Positions 37,836 through 47,478 are shown, counted from the first letter of the stretch. The stretch is 64,000 bases of DNA from Thalassobius sp002708925 (GCF_049803795.1 NZ_JBNAGJ010000001.1:787052-851051); one strand, 5' to 3'. Translations and numbers: made by a program. The notes: generated by a model from the sequence alone, not told the origin.

Positions 37836-39008
37836 CTAAAGAGCCAGGTAGTTTACCGTTGCGCCCGCCGGGCGGGCCGGATCCTCGGGGGGGCGTACGA
37901 TCAGCGCGTTGGCCATGCCCAGAACCGACAGCAAAGAGCTGTCCTGACGGTCAAACAGCGTGATCTGCCCGGCATCCACATGCGCGCGCATATAGTGCTG
38001 GCGGGGGCCGTTCGCCGGAATATCAGCGCTTAGCTGCGCGCTGAGCGTCCGGGCAGGCTGCGCGGGCAGGCCCTGCATGGCGGCGATCATCGGCAGCACA
38101 AACACCGTTCCGCAGACCATGGCCGACACCGGATTTCCCGGCAGGCCCACCATCGCCGCATCTCCCATCCGGCCCGCCATCAACGGCTTGCCGGGGCGCA
38201 TTTTCACCTTGTAGAAGCTCTGCCGCAGCCCCAGTTGCTGCGCGACTTGGCCCACCAGATCGTGATCCCCAACCGAGGCCCCGCCAATCGTCACAATCAG
38301 ATCGGCGCCCTTGGCCAGATCGAATGCCATCTGGATCGAGGCCGGATTATCCCGCGCAATCGGCAGGATACGCGCAATCGCCCCGGCCCGATCGAACAGC
38401 GCCTTCAGCCCGAATGTATTCGAAACGATGATCTGATCGGGGCCAGGAGTATCGCCGGGCATGACCAGCTCGTCCCCGGTGGAAATCAGCGCGATGTCGG
38501 GCCGGCGTGCTACCGTCACCTGCGGAATATTCATCGAGGCCAGCAGAGCCACGTCATTGGGCCCCAGAACGCGCGGGGCGGTCAGGGTGAAGCCGGCGGC
38601 AAAGTCATTGCCAGCGGGGCGGATATTGGCGTTCTGGCCGGGATCCCGATCAATGGTGATCGTGTTGACAAAGCGGTCCACGTCTTCCTGAATCACCACG
38701 AAATCCACGCCCTCGGGGACGGGGGCGCCGGTGAAAATCCGCACGGCCTGACCGGGGCCAACGGTGCCGTCAAACCCATGTCCGGCGGCGCTTTCGCCGA
38801 TGATCTTGAACTGCGCGCCCACGGCGACCTCATCCGCGCGGACGCCATAGCCATCCATCGCCGAGGCGGCAAAGGGCGGCTGTGTGCGTTTGGCCACGGC
38901 GTCTTTGGCCATCACCCGGCCAGCGGCCTGCGCCAGCGGCACCTCTTCGGTTTCCAGCGGGCGGACCAGCGCGAACAACTGCTCCAGAGCCTCATCTACC
39001 GTGATCAT
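37836..39008 (-). CDS. moeA: Molybdopterin molybdenumtransferase MoeA
   Basis: Inserts molybdenum into molybdopterin. The 390 residues include PFAASAMDGYGVRA near 43, IFTGAPVPEGVDFVVIQED near 90, ALISTGDELVMPG near 178 and VTIGGASVGDHDLV near 240, and LPGNPVSAMVCG near 295. Length matches MoeA. The start overlaps the moaC stop by four bases (ATGA). It closes a five-gene overlapping operon trpG-trpD-trpC-moaC-moeA. Confidence 0.96.
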   Translation of the reverse strand: MITVDEALEQLFALVRPLETEEVPLAQAAGRVMAKDAVAKRTQPPFAASAMDGYGVRADEVAVGAQFKIIGESAAGHGFDGTVGPGQAVRIFTGAPVPEGVDFVVIQEDVDRFVNTITIDRDPGQNANIRPAGNDFAAGFTLTAPRVLGPNDVALLASMNIPQVTVARRPDIALISTGDELVMPGDTPGPDQIIVSNTFGLKALFDRAGAIARILPIARDNPASIQMAFDLAKGADLIVTIGGASVGDHDLVGQVAQQLGLRQSFYKVKMRPGKPLMAGRMGDAAMVGLPGNPVSAMVCGTVFVLPMIAAMQGLPAQPARTLSAQLSADIPANGPRQHYMRAHVDAGQITLFDRQDSSLLSVLGMANALIVRPPEDPARPAGATVNYLAL

Positions 39009-39481
39009 GTCGCCTCGTAACGTCCTGATTTTCCGCCATCTTTCAAGATAACGCGGATGCCGCCGATCTCCATCGCCTTATCCACGGCCTTGATCATGTC
39101 ATAGACGGTCAGCGCGGCGGTGCTGACGGCGGTCAGGGCCTCCATTTCCACGCCGGTCTGGCCGGTGGTTTTCACCGTTGCCTCGATCTGCACGCCGGGC
39201 AGGTCCGGATCCAGCGTCAGATCAACCGAGACCTTGGTGACAGGCAGCGGATGGCACAGCGGGATCAGGTCGGGCGTCTTTTTGGCCCCCATGATACCGG
39301 CCAGTCGCGCAACGCCCAGAACATCGCCCTTCTTGGCGCGTCCTTCTGAAATGATTTCAAAGGTTTGCGAGGCCATCTTCACCCATCCGGCCGCCGTGGC
39401 AATCCGCGCGGTGACAGCCTTATCGGACACGTCCACCATATGCGCGTCGCCCTTGGCGTCGAAATGCGTGAGGCCAGCCAT
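39005..39481 (-). CDS. moaC: Cyclic pyranopterin monophosphate synthase accessory MoaC
   Basis: Forms cyclic pyranopterin monophosphate in molybdenum cofactor synthesis together with MoaA. The 158 residues contain LTHFDAKGDAHMVDVSDKAVT at the N-terminus, LIPLCHPLPVTKV near 75 and GVEMEALTAVSTAALTVYDM near 110, including the conserved histidine and aspartates of the active site. It overlaps trpC by one base at its start and moeA by four bases at its end. Confidence 0.97.
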   Translation of the reverse strand: MAGLTHFDAKGDAHMVDVSDKAVTARIATAAGWVKMASQTFEIISEGRAKKGDVLGVARLAGIMGAKKTPDLIPLCHPLPVTKVSVDLTLDPDLPGVQIEATVKTTGQTGVEMEALTAVSTAALTVYDMIKAVDKAMEIGGIRVILKDGGKSGRYEAT

Positions 39482-40299
39482 CAGACGCCCCCCGGCATCA
39501 GCGGATTGGCCAGCAGCGCGCGCGTCGCGGCGGAGACATTCTCCTGCCGCATCAGGCTTTCGCCAATCAGGAACACGCGCGCGCCATAGCGGGCCATGTC
39601 CGACAGATCCTCGGGGGTGAACAGCCCCGATTCCGACACCAGCATCCGATCGGCAGGGGCCAGCCGTGACAGGCGGCGGGTAGTGTCCAGCGTGGTCTCA
39701 AAGGTTTTCAGATTGCGGTTATTGATGCCGATCATGCGCGATTTCAGTTGCGCGGCGCGCTCCAGTTCGGCCTCGTCATGGACCTCGATCAGCGCGTCCA
39801 TGCCCCAGGACGCGGCGGCCTCTTCCAGTTCCTGGGCCTGCGCGTCGCTGACCGAGGCCATGATGATCAGGATACAATCGGCCCCCAGCGCGCGCGCCTC
39901 GGCCACCTGATAGGTGTCATACATGAAATCTTTGCGCAGCGCGGGCAGATCGCAGGCATTGCGCGCGGCGGTCAGGTATTCCTTGGCACCCTGAAAGCTG
40001 GGCGTGTCGGTCAGCACCGAAAGGCAGGTCGCGCCGCCCGCCTGATAGGCCTGCGCCAGCGCGGGCGGGTCGAAATCGGGGCGGATCAGGCCCTTCGAGG
40101 GGCTGGCTTTCTTGATTTCCGCGATCAGGCCATAGCCCGCACGCGACGCCGTGAACAGGGCCTCGGCAAAGGGGCGCACGGGGCTGGCCTCGCGGGCTTC
40201 GGCCTCGATGGCCTCCAGCGGTTTGGCGGCCTTGTCGGCGGCGATCTCTTCCAGCTTATAGGCCTTGATCTTGTCCAGAACGGTGCCGGTTTCGGTCAT
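39481..40299 (-). CDS. trpC: Indole-3-glycerol phosphate synthase
   Basis: Ring-closing step of tryptophan synthesis. The 272 residues have the beta/alpha barrel motifs AEIKKASPSKGLIR near 60, VLTDTPSFQGAKEYL near 97, RKDFMYDTYQ near 120, IGINNRNLKTFE near 185 and SESGLFTPEDL near 220. It is not fused to trpF, unlike in enterics. Start and stop overlap trpD and moaC. Confidence 0.97.
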   Translation of the reverse strand: MTETGTVLDKIKAYKLEEIAADKAAKPLEAIEAEAREASPVRPFAEALFTASRAGYGLIAEIKKASPSKGLIRPDFDPPALAQAYQAGGATCLSVLTDTPSFQGAKEYLTAARNACDLPALRKDFMYDTYQVAEARALGADCILIIMASVSDAQAQELEEAAASWGMDALIEVHDEAELERAAQLKSRMIGINNRNLKTFETTLDTTRRLSRLAPADRMLVSESGLFTPEDLSDMARYGARVFLIGESLMRQENVSAATRALLANPLMPGGV

Positions 40300-41318
40300 G
40301 CGCTTGCCTCCGAGGTGATGCGGGCCAGGGTTTCCACGGATTTCAAAGCCGCGCCGCTGTCAATGGATTCCTGAGCGATTTCAACGCCTTCAGGCAGGGT
40401 GCTGGCCTTGTCTGCCACCATCAGCGCGCAGGCGGCATTCAGCAGAACCGCGTCGCGATAGGCGCCTTTGGCCCCTTTGAGCAGCGCGCGCATGGCGGTG
40501 CCGTTTTCCTGCGGAGTGCCGCCCAGAATCGCCGACAGAGGGTGCACGGGCAGGCCGGCGTCCTCGGGATGGATCTGGCGGCTGTGGATCTGGCCATTCT
40601 CCAGCGCGGCCACCTGAGTAGAGCCGGTGATCGTCACCTCATCCGTGCCGTCCGAGCCATGCACCAGCCACGCCTTTTCCGAGCCCAGAGCCTGTAGCGT
40701 TTCGGCCATCGGAAAGATCAGATCGGGCGCAAAGGCCCCGGTCAGCTGGCGTTTCACGCCTGCCGGATTGGTCAGCGGGCCCAGGATGTTGAAAATCGTC
40801 TTGCAGCCCAGCTCTTGCCGCACGGGCATGACGAATTTCATCGCAGGGTGATGCATCGGGGCCATCATGAAGCCGATCCCGGCCTCGGCCAGGCCTTTTT
40901 CCACCACGTCAGCGCCGACCATCACGTCAATGCCCATCTGGCCCAAAGCATCCGCCGCGCCCGATTTGGAGCTGAGGTTCCGGTTGCCGTGCTTGGCCAC
41001 GGGCACCCCGGCACCGGCTACCACAAAGGCCGTCGCGGTTGAAATGTTCAGCGTGCCCATGCCGTCTCCGCCGGTGCCGACGATATCCATCGCGCCCTCG
41101 GGGGCCTTCACGGGCAGGCATTTGGCGCGCATCACGGCGGCGGCGGCGGCATATTCGGCCACGGATTCGCCGCGCGCGCGCATCGCCATCAGCAGCCCGC
41201 CGATCTGGGCGGGGGTGGCGTTGCCCTCGAACAGCTCGGCAAAGGCGGCCTCGGCCTGGGCGCGCGACAGCGGGCCTTCGGAGGCGGCGAAAATCAGGGG
41301 TTTCATCGCGTCGCTCAT
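40296..41318 (-). CDS. trpD: Anthranilate phosphoribosyltransferase
   Basis: Adds phosphoribose to anthranilate. The 340 residues contain the PRPP-binding loop VGTGGDGMGTLNISTA near 80, KHGNRNLSSKSGAADAL near 108, and MHHPAMKFVMPVRQELGCK near 155. It is overlapped by trpG at its start and trpC at its end (ATGA junctions), so its expression is tied to both. Confidence 0.97.
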   Translation of the reverse strand: MSDAMKPLIFAASEGPLSRAQAEAAFAELFEGNATPAQIGGLLMAMRARGESVAEYAAAAAVMRAKCLPVKAPEGAMDIVGTGGDGMGTLNISTATAFVVAGAGVPVAKHGNRNLSSKSGAADALGQMGIDVMVGADVVEKGLAEAGIGFMMAPMHHPAMKFVMPVRQELGCKTIFNILGPLTNPAGVKRQLTGAFAPDLIFPMAETLQALGSEKAWLVHGSDGTDEVTITGSTQVAALENGQIHSRQIHPEDAGLPVHPLSAILGGTPQENGTAMRALLKGAKGAYRDAVLLNAACALMVADKASTLPEGVEIAQESIDSGAALKSVETLARITSEASA

Positions 41319-41896
41319 GCGGGGACTTTCATTACATTCAGGAAGTTTTGCAGCATCTGGTGGCCATATTCAGAGCGGATGGATTCGGGGTGAAACTGCA
41401 CCCCGTGGATGGGCAATTCGCGGTGTTGCAGGCCCATGATGGTGCCGTCTTCCAGCTCGGCGGTGATTTCCAGGCAATCGGGCAGCGAGGCCCGCTCGAC
41501 CACCAGCGAATGATAGCGTGTTGCCTGAAACGGCGAGGGCAGGCCCGCGAAAATGCCTTTGCCGGTGTGGTGCATCGTGCCCATCTTGCCATGCACGATT
41601 TCATGGCAGCGCACCACTTTGCCTCCGAATGCCTGGCCGATGGTCTGGTGGCCCAGACACACGCCCATCAGCGGTGTCCTGGTTTCGGCGGCGGCCTGCG
41701 TCAGCGCCAGGCAGATCCCCGCCTGATCGGGATCGCACGGGCCGGGCGACAGCAGGATGCCCGCCGGGTTCATCGCCATGGCGGCCTGCACATCCAGCGC
41801 GTCATTGCGGCGCACAACGACATCGGCGCCCAATTCGCCCAAATAATGCACGAGGTTATAGGTAAAACTGTCGTAGTTATCGATCAGAAGCAGCAT
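41315..41896 (-). CDS. trpG: Anthranilate synthase glutamine amidotransferase subunit
   Basis: Supplies ammonia to TrpE; many homologues also serve p-aminobenzoate synthase. The 193 residues start MLLLIDNYDSFTYNLVHYL and hold the oxyanion motif LLSPGPCDPDQAG near 50, the nucleophile in GVCLGHQTIGQAFGG near 80 and the histidine-glutamate pair in GVQFHPESIRSE near 165. The ATG at 41896 is chosen since family N-termini start MLLLIDN. First gene of the trp/mo operon. Divergent from the YibQ-like gene with 149 bp between. Confidence 0.96.
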   Translation of the reverse strand: MLLLIDNYDSFTYNLVHYLGELGADVVVRRNDALDVQAAMAMNPAGILLSPGPCDPDQAGICLALTQAAAETRTPLMGVCLGHQTIGQAFGGKVVRCHEIVHGKMGTMHHTGKGIFAGLPSPFQATRYHSLVVERASLPDCLEITAELEDGTIMGLQHRELPIHGVQFHPESIRSEYGHQMLQNFLNVMKVPA

Positions 41897-42045
41897 CCGG
41901 CCCGTCTTTTCGCTTTGGCATGTCATTTTGGGGGCTAGAGACCCCCCGCGTGGTCGCGGTATACTTGTTCAGGCTTGGCCCCAAGCGTCAAGGGGGCAGC
42001 GGGCCAATCGCGACAAAGAGACGAGCAGAGCAAGAGGGCAGCAAC

Positions 42046-43407
42046 GTGGCAAAAGGTATTCTCCGTGGGTTCGTGACGGGCCTGGTAATTGGCGGCGTCG
42101 GGGCAGGGGCCTATTCGCTGCTGTCGGATCCGCCACAGGGGGCGGTGCAGGGGGCGACTCAGGGCACGCCCCCCAAGGCCAGCCCGGTCGAAGTGCCCGC
42201 AGGCTCGGATTTCGAAGGCAAGCGCGAGGACCGCGAACCTGTGCTGCCCAAACCCGAGGATGCGCCTCTGCCCGGTGCGGCGCCCAAGATCGAAACGCCC
42301 CCGGAAACCGTTGAAACCGCCGAAACCCCCGTGGACGAGGATTCGCGCCAGCCCGCCGCCAAGCCCGAAACCGGCGGTCCGGAAAACACGCTGACCCCGC
42401 CCCCCGAGGATACGCCTGCCGAGGATGGGAAAATCTCGACCGATCCGGCCCAGCCCGCCGCGCCTGCGGCCCCCGAGGACAAGGCTTTCCCAGAAAACAC
42501 CCCCGAAACAGCACAAGACCCCGAGACCACGCCGGAATCCCCTGTCGATGCCTCGCCCGCAGCCGAGCAGAACGAGCCGCCAGCCCCGCCCAAACGGGCC
42601 GCGCCCTTGCCCTCGGTCACGGATGAAACCCCCAAGCAGGACCGCCCCGGTATTGGCACGCCGGCAGGCAGGCTGACCGATAAGGACGATCCCGAGCCTC
42701 AGACCGACACGGCCCAGCCCGCCCCGCAGCCGCCCATCGTGGCCAATGCCGCCGAGTTTGAAAATCCCGAAGCCAAGCCGCTGATGTCGATCGTCCTGCT
42801 GGATGACGGCCAAAGCGACATGGCGCTGGAGGCCCTGGCGGCCTTTCCCTATGCGCTGACCTATGCGGTGGACGCGCTGGCACCCAATGCCGCCGAACGC
42901 ATGGCCGCTTACCGCGCCGCCGGGGTCGAGGTGATGGCGCTGGTTAACCTGCCCGCCGGCTCAACGGCAAGCGACACCGAAACCCTGCTGCGCGGCGCGC
43001 TGGAGCGGATGCCGCAAACCGTCGCCGTGATGGAGGGCGATGACAGCGGGCTGCAAACGGATAAGGCGGTCTCGGATCAGGTGTCGGCCATTCTGGCGGA
43101 AACCGGCCATGGGCTGGTGCTGTTCCCCAAGGGGCTGAACACCGCGCAGAAACTGGCCACCAAAGAAGGCGTTCCCGCCGCCACCGTGTTCCGCGATTTC
43201 GACGCCAAGGATCAAAGCGCGCAGATCATCCGCCGCTTTCTGGATCAGGCCGCCTTCAAGGCCCGGCAAGAGGAAAACGGCGTGATCATGGTGGGCCGTC
43301 TGCGCCCCGATACGATCTCGGCGCTGCTCTTGTGGGGGCTTCAGGATCGTGCGGCCACGGTGGCGCTGGCGCCGATCTCGGCGTTGCTGCGCGCGGCGCA
43401 GAACTAA
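42046..43407 (+). CDS. Divergent polysaccharide deacetylase family protein (YibQ-like)
   Basis: A 453-residue envelope protein. It has an N-terminal anchor (VTGLVIGGVGAGAYSLL, residues 10-26), a 200-residue low-complexity linker very rich in Pro, Glu, Ala and Thr (about 28-250), and a C-terminal domain (about 250-453; LMSIVLLDDGQ, ALTYAVDALAPNAAERMAAYRAAGVEVMALVNLP, RPDTISALLLWGL) of the divergent polysaccharide deacetylase family. The start is a GTG at 42046 with AGAGGG upstream; the longer frame from 41920 runs into trpG. Likely a periplasmic cell-wall protein; substrate unknown. Confidence 0.8.
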   Translation: MAKGILRGFVTGLVIGGVGAGAYSLLSDPPQGAVQGATQGTPPKASPVEVPAGSDFEGKREDREPVLPKPEDAPLPGAAPKIETPPETVETAETPVDEDSRQPAAKPETGGPENTLTPPPEDTPAEDGKISTDPAQPAAPAAPEDKAFPENTPETAQDPETTPESPVDASPAAEQNEPPAPPKRAAPLPSVTDETPKQDRPGIGTPAGRLTDKDDPEPQTDTAQPAPQPPIVANAAEFENPEAKPLMSIVLLDDGQSDMALEALAAFPYALTYAVDALAPNAAERMAAYRAAGVEVMALVNLPAGSTASDTETLLRGALERMPQTVAVMEGDDSGLQTDKAVSDQVSAILAETGHGLVLFPKGLNTAQKLATKEGVPAATVFRDFDAKDQSAQIIRRFLDQAAFKARQEENGVIMVGRLRPDTISALLLWGLQDRAATVALAPISALLRAAQN

Positions 43408-43949
43408 GCGTCGCGCCAGGTGCCGGGCGCCAGCCCGTCCAGCGTCCAGTCTCCGACCCGATAGCGGATCAGCCGCAGGGTCGGAAAGCCAACGGCAGCC
43501 GTCATCCGCCGCACCTGACGGTTGCGGCCCTCGGTGATGGTCAGCTCGATCCAGCAATCGGGCACGGATTTGCGATAACGGACGGGCGGCGTACGCGGCC
43601 ACAACCCCGAGGGTTCCTCGATCCGGTGCACTTTGGCCGGGCGGGTCTTGCCATCCTTCAGAATCACCCCGCGCCGCAATCCCTCCAGCGCCTCATCGGT
43701 GATCACGCCCTCCACCTGCGCCCAATAGGTCTTGGGCGTCTTAGCCCTGGGATTGGCAATTCGGGCCTGCAACCGCCCATTATCCGTCAATACCAGCAAG
43801 CCCTCGCTATCGCGGTCCAGCCGCCCGGCGGCATAGACCCTGGGCACGTCGATGAACTCGGACAGGGTGCGCCGCGCGCTGCCCGCCGTCCCCTTGTCGG
43901 TGAACTGAGACAGCACGTCATAAGGTTTGTTGAACAGAATGGTCCGCAT
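43404..43949 (-). CDS. Pseudouridine synthase of the RsuA/RluE group
   Basis: Isomerises a uridine in rRNA. The 181 residues include the catalytic aspartate motif AAGRLDRDSEGLLVLTDNG near 41, KTYWAQVEG near 75, and ITEGRNRQVRRMTAAVGFPTLRL near 138. There is no N-terminal S4 domain, and the short length matches RluE (23S rRNA U2457); RsuA and RluB are longer. The ATG at 43949 is used, where the family N-terminus MRTILFNKPYDVLSQF begins. Its stop overlaps the convergent YibQ-like gene by four bases. Confidence 0.9.
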   Translation of the reverse strand: MRTILFNKPYDVLSQFTDKGTAGSARRTLSEFIDVPRVYAAGRLDRDSEGLLVLTDNGRLQARIANPRAKTPKTYWAQVEGVITDEALEGLRRGVILKDGKTRPAKVHRIEEPSGLWPRTPPVRYRKSVPDCWIELTITEGRNRQVRRMTAAVGFPTLRLIRYRVGDWTLDGLAPGTWRDA

Positions 43950-44032
43950 TCCGCGCTCCGTTTCAATTGTCCCCGCCCGCAGCCCCGGACGCCCGCCCGA
44001 GGCAGAGGCCAAAGGCCGATGCCGAGACATCC

Positions 44033-44052
44033 AGCGCGCGCGATAGCGCGCT
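44033..44052. repeat. Alternating GC hairpin repeat, copy 2
   Basis: AGCGCGCG-CGATA-GCGCGCT, matching 6221-6240 except at the loop. It is 19 bp past the trpE stop on the minus strand and may end or pause trpE transcription ahead of the pseudouridine synthase gene. Confidence 0.6.
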
Positions 44053-44071
44053 CCGCTTGGGAACAGGGCGG

Positions 44072-45583
44072 CTATTGATTGCCGTTGCCAGTGAACCGCG
44101 CCGCATCCGCCGCCGCGCGCCGGATCGCGTTGGATTTATGCACGGTCTCCATGAATTCGGCCTCGGGATTGGAATCGTAGACGACACCGCCACCGGCCTG
44201 AATATACAGCTTCTGATCCTTCACGATCGCCGTGCGCAGCGCGATACACATGTCCATATCGCCCCCCGCGCTGAAATAGCCGCAGCCGCCGCCGTAAACG
44301 CCGCGTTTTTCCGGCTCCAGCTCGTCGATGATCTCCATCGCGCGCACTTTGGGCGCGCCGGACACGGTGCCCGCGGGCATCCCGGCAAAAAAGGCGCTCA
44401 GCGCGTCCTGATCCTCGGCCAGTTCCCCCACCACATTGGACACGATATGCATCACATGGCTGTAACGCTCGATGATGAATTCCTCGGTCGGGCGAACGGT
44501 GCCGATTTTTGAGACCTTCCCAGTATCGTTCCGGCCCAGATCCAGCAGCATCAGGTGCTCGGCCAGCTCTTTCTGATCGGCCAGCAGATCGGCCTCCAGC
44601 GCCTTGTCCTCTTCGGGGGTTTTGCCGCGCGGACGGGTGCCGGCGATGGGGCGAATCGTGACCTCTCGGTCAAAGACCCGCACCAGAATCTCGGGGCTGG
44701 CGCCAATCACCTGGAAGCCGCCGAAATTGAAATAGAACATAAAGGGCGAGGGATTGGTGCGCCGCAAGGACCGATAGAGACTAAACGGCGGCAGCGGGAA
44801 ATCCTGCGTCCAGCGCTGCGAGGGCACAACCTGAAAAATATCCCCCGCGCGGATGTATTCCTTGGCTTTTTCAACGGCTTGCATATAGCCGTCCTTGGTG
44901 AAATTCGATACCGGAGCAGCGGTTTCATGGGCCTGTCCCAGATCGCGGCTGGCCTGGGGCAGGGCGCGTTCCAGATCGCGCACCGCATCCATCACGCGCT
45001 CGGCCGCCTGGGCATAGGCCGCGCGGGCCGATTGCCCATCGGACACCCAGGCGGGGCTGACCACGGTTACCTCGCCTTTCACCCCATCCAGCACCGCAAC
45101 CACCGAGGGCCGCAGCATCAGCGCATCGGGCAGGCCCAGCGGATCGGGGTTCACATCGGGCAGATGTTCCACCAGACGGATCATATCATAGCCCAGATAC
45201 CCGAACAGCCCGGCGCTGGAGGCGGGCAGATCCTTGGGCAGGTCGATTCTGGATTCGGCGATCAGCGCGCGCAAGGCGGTCAGCGGATCGCTGTCCAGCT
45301 TCTGGAACCCTTCGGGGTCAAAGCGGGCGGCGCGGTTCACATAGGCCTCGGTGCCGTGGCATTTCCAGACCAGATCGGGCTTCATCCCGATGATCGAGTA
45401 GCGCCCGCGCAGTTCTCCGCCAGTGACGGATTCCAGCATGAACGCATCCTTTTGCGCGCCGGTCAGTTTCAGCATCAAGGACACGGGCGTGTCCAGATCG
45501 GCGGCCAGACGGGCATAGACCACCTGGTTTTCGCCATTGTCATAGGCGCGCGCGAAATCGTCGTAAGAGGGGGTCAGTTCCAA
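44072..45583 (-). CDS. trpE: Anthranilate synthase component I
   Basis: Converts chorismate to anthranilate with ammonia from TrpG. The 503 residues carry the tryptophan-binding feedback segment MLESVTGGELRGRYSIIG near 48 and the chorismate-binding C-terminal part with QVVPSQRWTQDF near 245, GASPEILVRV near 275, RPIAGTRPRGKTPEED near 290, GRNDTGKVSKIGTV near 332 and AGGGVVYDSNPEAEFMET near 470. It is separated from trpGDC by two genes but on the same strand, 11 bp behind ppiD, so it probably shares a transcript with it. Confidence 0.97.
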   Translation of the reverse strand: MELTPSYDDFARAYDNGENQVVYARLAADLDTPVSLMLKLTGAQKDAFMLESVTGGELRGRYSIIGMKPDLVWKCHGTEAYVNRAARFDPEGFQKLDSDPLTALRALIAESRIDLPKDLPASSAGLFGYLGYDMIRLVEHLPDVNPDPLGLPDALMLRPSVVAVLDGVKGEVTVVSPAWVSDGQSARAAYAQAAERVMDAVRDLERALPQASRDLGQAHETAAPVSNFTKDGYMQAVEKAKEYIRAGDIFQVVPSQRWTQDFPLPPFSLYRSLRRTNPSPFMFYFNFGGFQVIGASPEILVRVFDREVTIRPIAGTRPRGKTPEEDKALEADLLADQKELAEHLMLLDLGRNDTGKVSKIGTVRPTEEFIIERYSHVMHIVSNVVGELAEDQDALSAFFAGMPAGTVSGAPKVRAMEIIDELEPEKRGVYGGGCGYFSAGGDMDMCIALRTAIVKDQKLYIQAGGGVVYDSNPEAEFMETVHKSNAIRRAAADAARFTGNGNQ

Positions 45584-45594
45584 AGCGGCGCTCC

Positions 45595-47436
45595 TTACTG
45601 GAAATTCGCGTGAACCGCGTTGATCGCGGCCTGGTCCAGAGAAATACCCGCGCGGTCCTGAATATCCTGCGCATAGGCGGCATAGATGTCCTGTGCCAGC
45701 GAGGCGGCGATTTCGCGCTCCAGCTGGGCCGAGATGGCCTGCACATCGGCGCTGTCTGCGTCGGGCGGCAGGATGTCGTTCAGCTGCACGATGGTCACCA
45801 GCGTGTCACCGGCCACAACGCTTGCATCGCCTTTGTCCATCGCAAACACCTGTTGCAGGAACCCGGCCGGCGCGCCGGTGACGAAATCATTGCGGGTGAT
45901 GTTGGTTTCCACCTGCGCGGTCAGCCCCAGCGCGGCCATGTCGCCCTGGGTGGCCAGTTTGGCGACCAGATCGTTCGCCAGCGCGGTCAGGGCCTTGGTG
46001 GTTTCGGCTTCTGTCCAGGCTTGGGTGACTTCGGCGCGAACCTCGGCCAGCGGTTTCAGGCGCGGAGCAACGATGTTTTCCAGACGCAGGGCGGCAACCC
46101 CGCCATCGTCCAGGCGGATCACCTCGGGGTAATCTCCGTCCTGAACGGCGGTGGCGGCGGCGCGGAAGGCGGCATAGCCGTTGATCGCGTCCTCGGCCTG
46201 AAGGTGCCAGTCCATGGTGGCCAGCTGCATCCCGGCCTCGTTTACCAGTTCCTCGATCGTGGCGCCGCCGGCCAGCAGATCGTCGATGTTTTCCGCCTCG
46301 GTTTCGATCATCCGGCGGGCGCGGTCGGCGGCCAGCTCGTCACGGATGTCCTGGCGGGCGTCCTCATAGGTGGTTTCCTCGGCGGCCAGAACGGCGTTCA
46401 CCCGGAACAGCGCGGGGCCCAGCGAGGTTTCGAACGGGCCAACGATGTCCCCCACTTCGGCGTTGAAAACCGCGGGGCCTGCGGTGTCCAGCTCGTCCTG
46501 GGTCACATCGCCCAGATCAATGTCCGACAGTTGCAGGCCGCGATCCGTCACAAGGGTTTCGAAATCCGTCTCGCCGGTTTCCATGCGGCCTTTTGCGGCC
46601 AGAGCTGCGTCCTCATCCGAGAAGGCCAGCCGTTCCACCAGACGCCGTTCAGGACGCATATAGGTGGCCGCATTGGCGTCATATTGCGCGCGAATGGCGT
46701 CTTCCTCGATGGTCACCTGGTCCAGCAGCATCTCGGGCGAGAGCCACACATAGGTCAGCGCCTTCATCTCGGGGGCGGTGAAATCGGGGGCGTTTTCGCT
46801 GTGATAGGCGGACAGCTCGGCCTCGGACGGGGCGGGGATGGGGGTGCTCAGCGCGGCGGCATCGACGACGGCCCAGGTAAAGTTCCGGCGCTCGGCGATA
46901 TAGGTCATCAGCGTGTCCAGATAGGTGTCGGGCATCTGCGCACCGGCGATGATTGCGGTCTGCAGCAGGCCGCGGGCGGCCTCATCGCGCATTTCCTCTT
47001 CGAATTCGGCTTCGGTCATGCCGGCCTGGGACAGGGCAAAGCTATAGGATTCGCGATCAAACTTCCCGTCCGAGCCCTGGAAGGCGGTGATCTGCATGAT
47101 CTGACGGCTGAGATTGGCATCGCCCAGCGACAGGCCCAGCTGGGCGGCCTCATTGTCCAGCGCGGCGGCACCGATCAACTGGCCGACCACCTCTTTGTCC
47201 AGCCCGATGCTCTGGACCTGCTCAAAGCTGATGGCGCGGCCGCCCTGGGCTTCGATCGCGCGGATCTGTTCACGCAGGGTGCGGGCATATTTCTGCACGC
47301 TAATCTTCTGATCCCCGACCTGGCCGATCGTGCGGACATTTCCAGACAGGTTCACCGCCCCGAACCCGGCCAGCCCCACAATGAGCAAAGCCAACAGAAT
47401 CCAGACCAGAATTTTCGAAGTACCGCCACGCGCCAT
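45595..47436 (-). CDS. ppiD: Peptidyl-prolyl isomerase/chaperone PpiD-like
   Basis: Membrane-anchored periplasmic folding factor for envelope proteins. The 613-residue protein has one N-terminal anchor (ILVWILLALLIVGLAGFGAV, residues 9-28) followed by a SurA/PpiD chaperone region (SVQKYARTLREQI, AQLGLSLGDANLSRQI) and a parvulin-like part (residues about 250-360), which is divergent and may be inactive. Length is typical of PpiD. It lies just upstream of trpE, an arrangement without evident functional meaning. Confidence 0.9.
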   Translation of the reverse strand: MARGGTSKILVWILLALLIVGLAGFGAVNLSGNVRTIGQVGDQKISVQKYARTLREQIRAIEAQGGRAISFEQVQSIGLDKEVVGQLIGAAALDNEAAQLGLSLGDANLSRQIMQITAFQGSDGKFDRESYSFALSQAGMTEAEFEEEMRDEAARGLLQTAIIAGAQMPDTYLDTLMTYIAERRNFTWAVVDAAALSTPIPAPSEAELSAYHSENAPDFTAPEMKALTYVWLSPEMLLDQVTIEEDAIRAQYDANAATYMRPERRLVERLAFSDEDAALAAKGRMETGETDFETLVTDRGLQLSDIDLGDVTQDELDTAGPAVFNAEVGDIVGPFETSLGPALFRVNAVLAAEETTYEDARQDIRDELAADRARRMIETEAENIDDLLAGGATIEELVNEAGMQLATMDWHLQAEDAINGYAAFRAAATAVQDGDYPEVIRLDDGGVAALRLENIVAPRLKPLAEVRAEVTQAWTEAETTKALTALANDLVAKLATQGDMAALGLTAQVETNITRNDFVTGAPAGFLQQVFAMDKGDASVVAGDTLVTIVQLNDILPPDADSADVQAISAQLEREIAASLAQDIYAAYAQDIQDRAGISLDQAAINAVHANFQ

Positions 47437-47478
47437 GAGCTTCCCTTTGCCGGGTAGATTGAAATCGTGGCTGCGTGT

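Noticed and set aside
41897..42045. Tryptophan attenuator ahead of trpG
   Set aside because: No short frame with consecutive Trp codons and no alternative hairpins with a T-run; the divergent gap is only 149 bp.
45610..47457. 615-residue plus-strand frame opposite ppiD
   Set aside because: Same antisense artefact; it runs across gene boundaries and has no domain.
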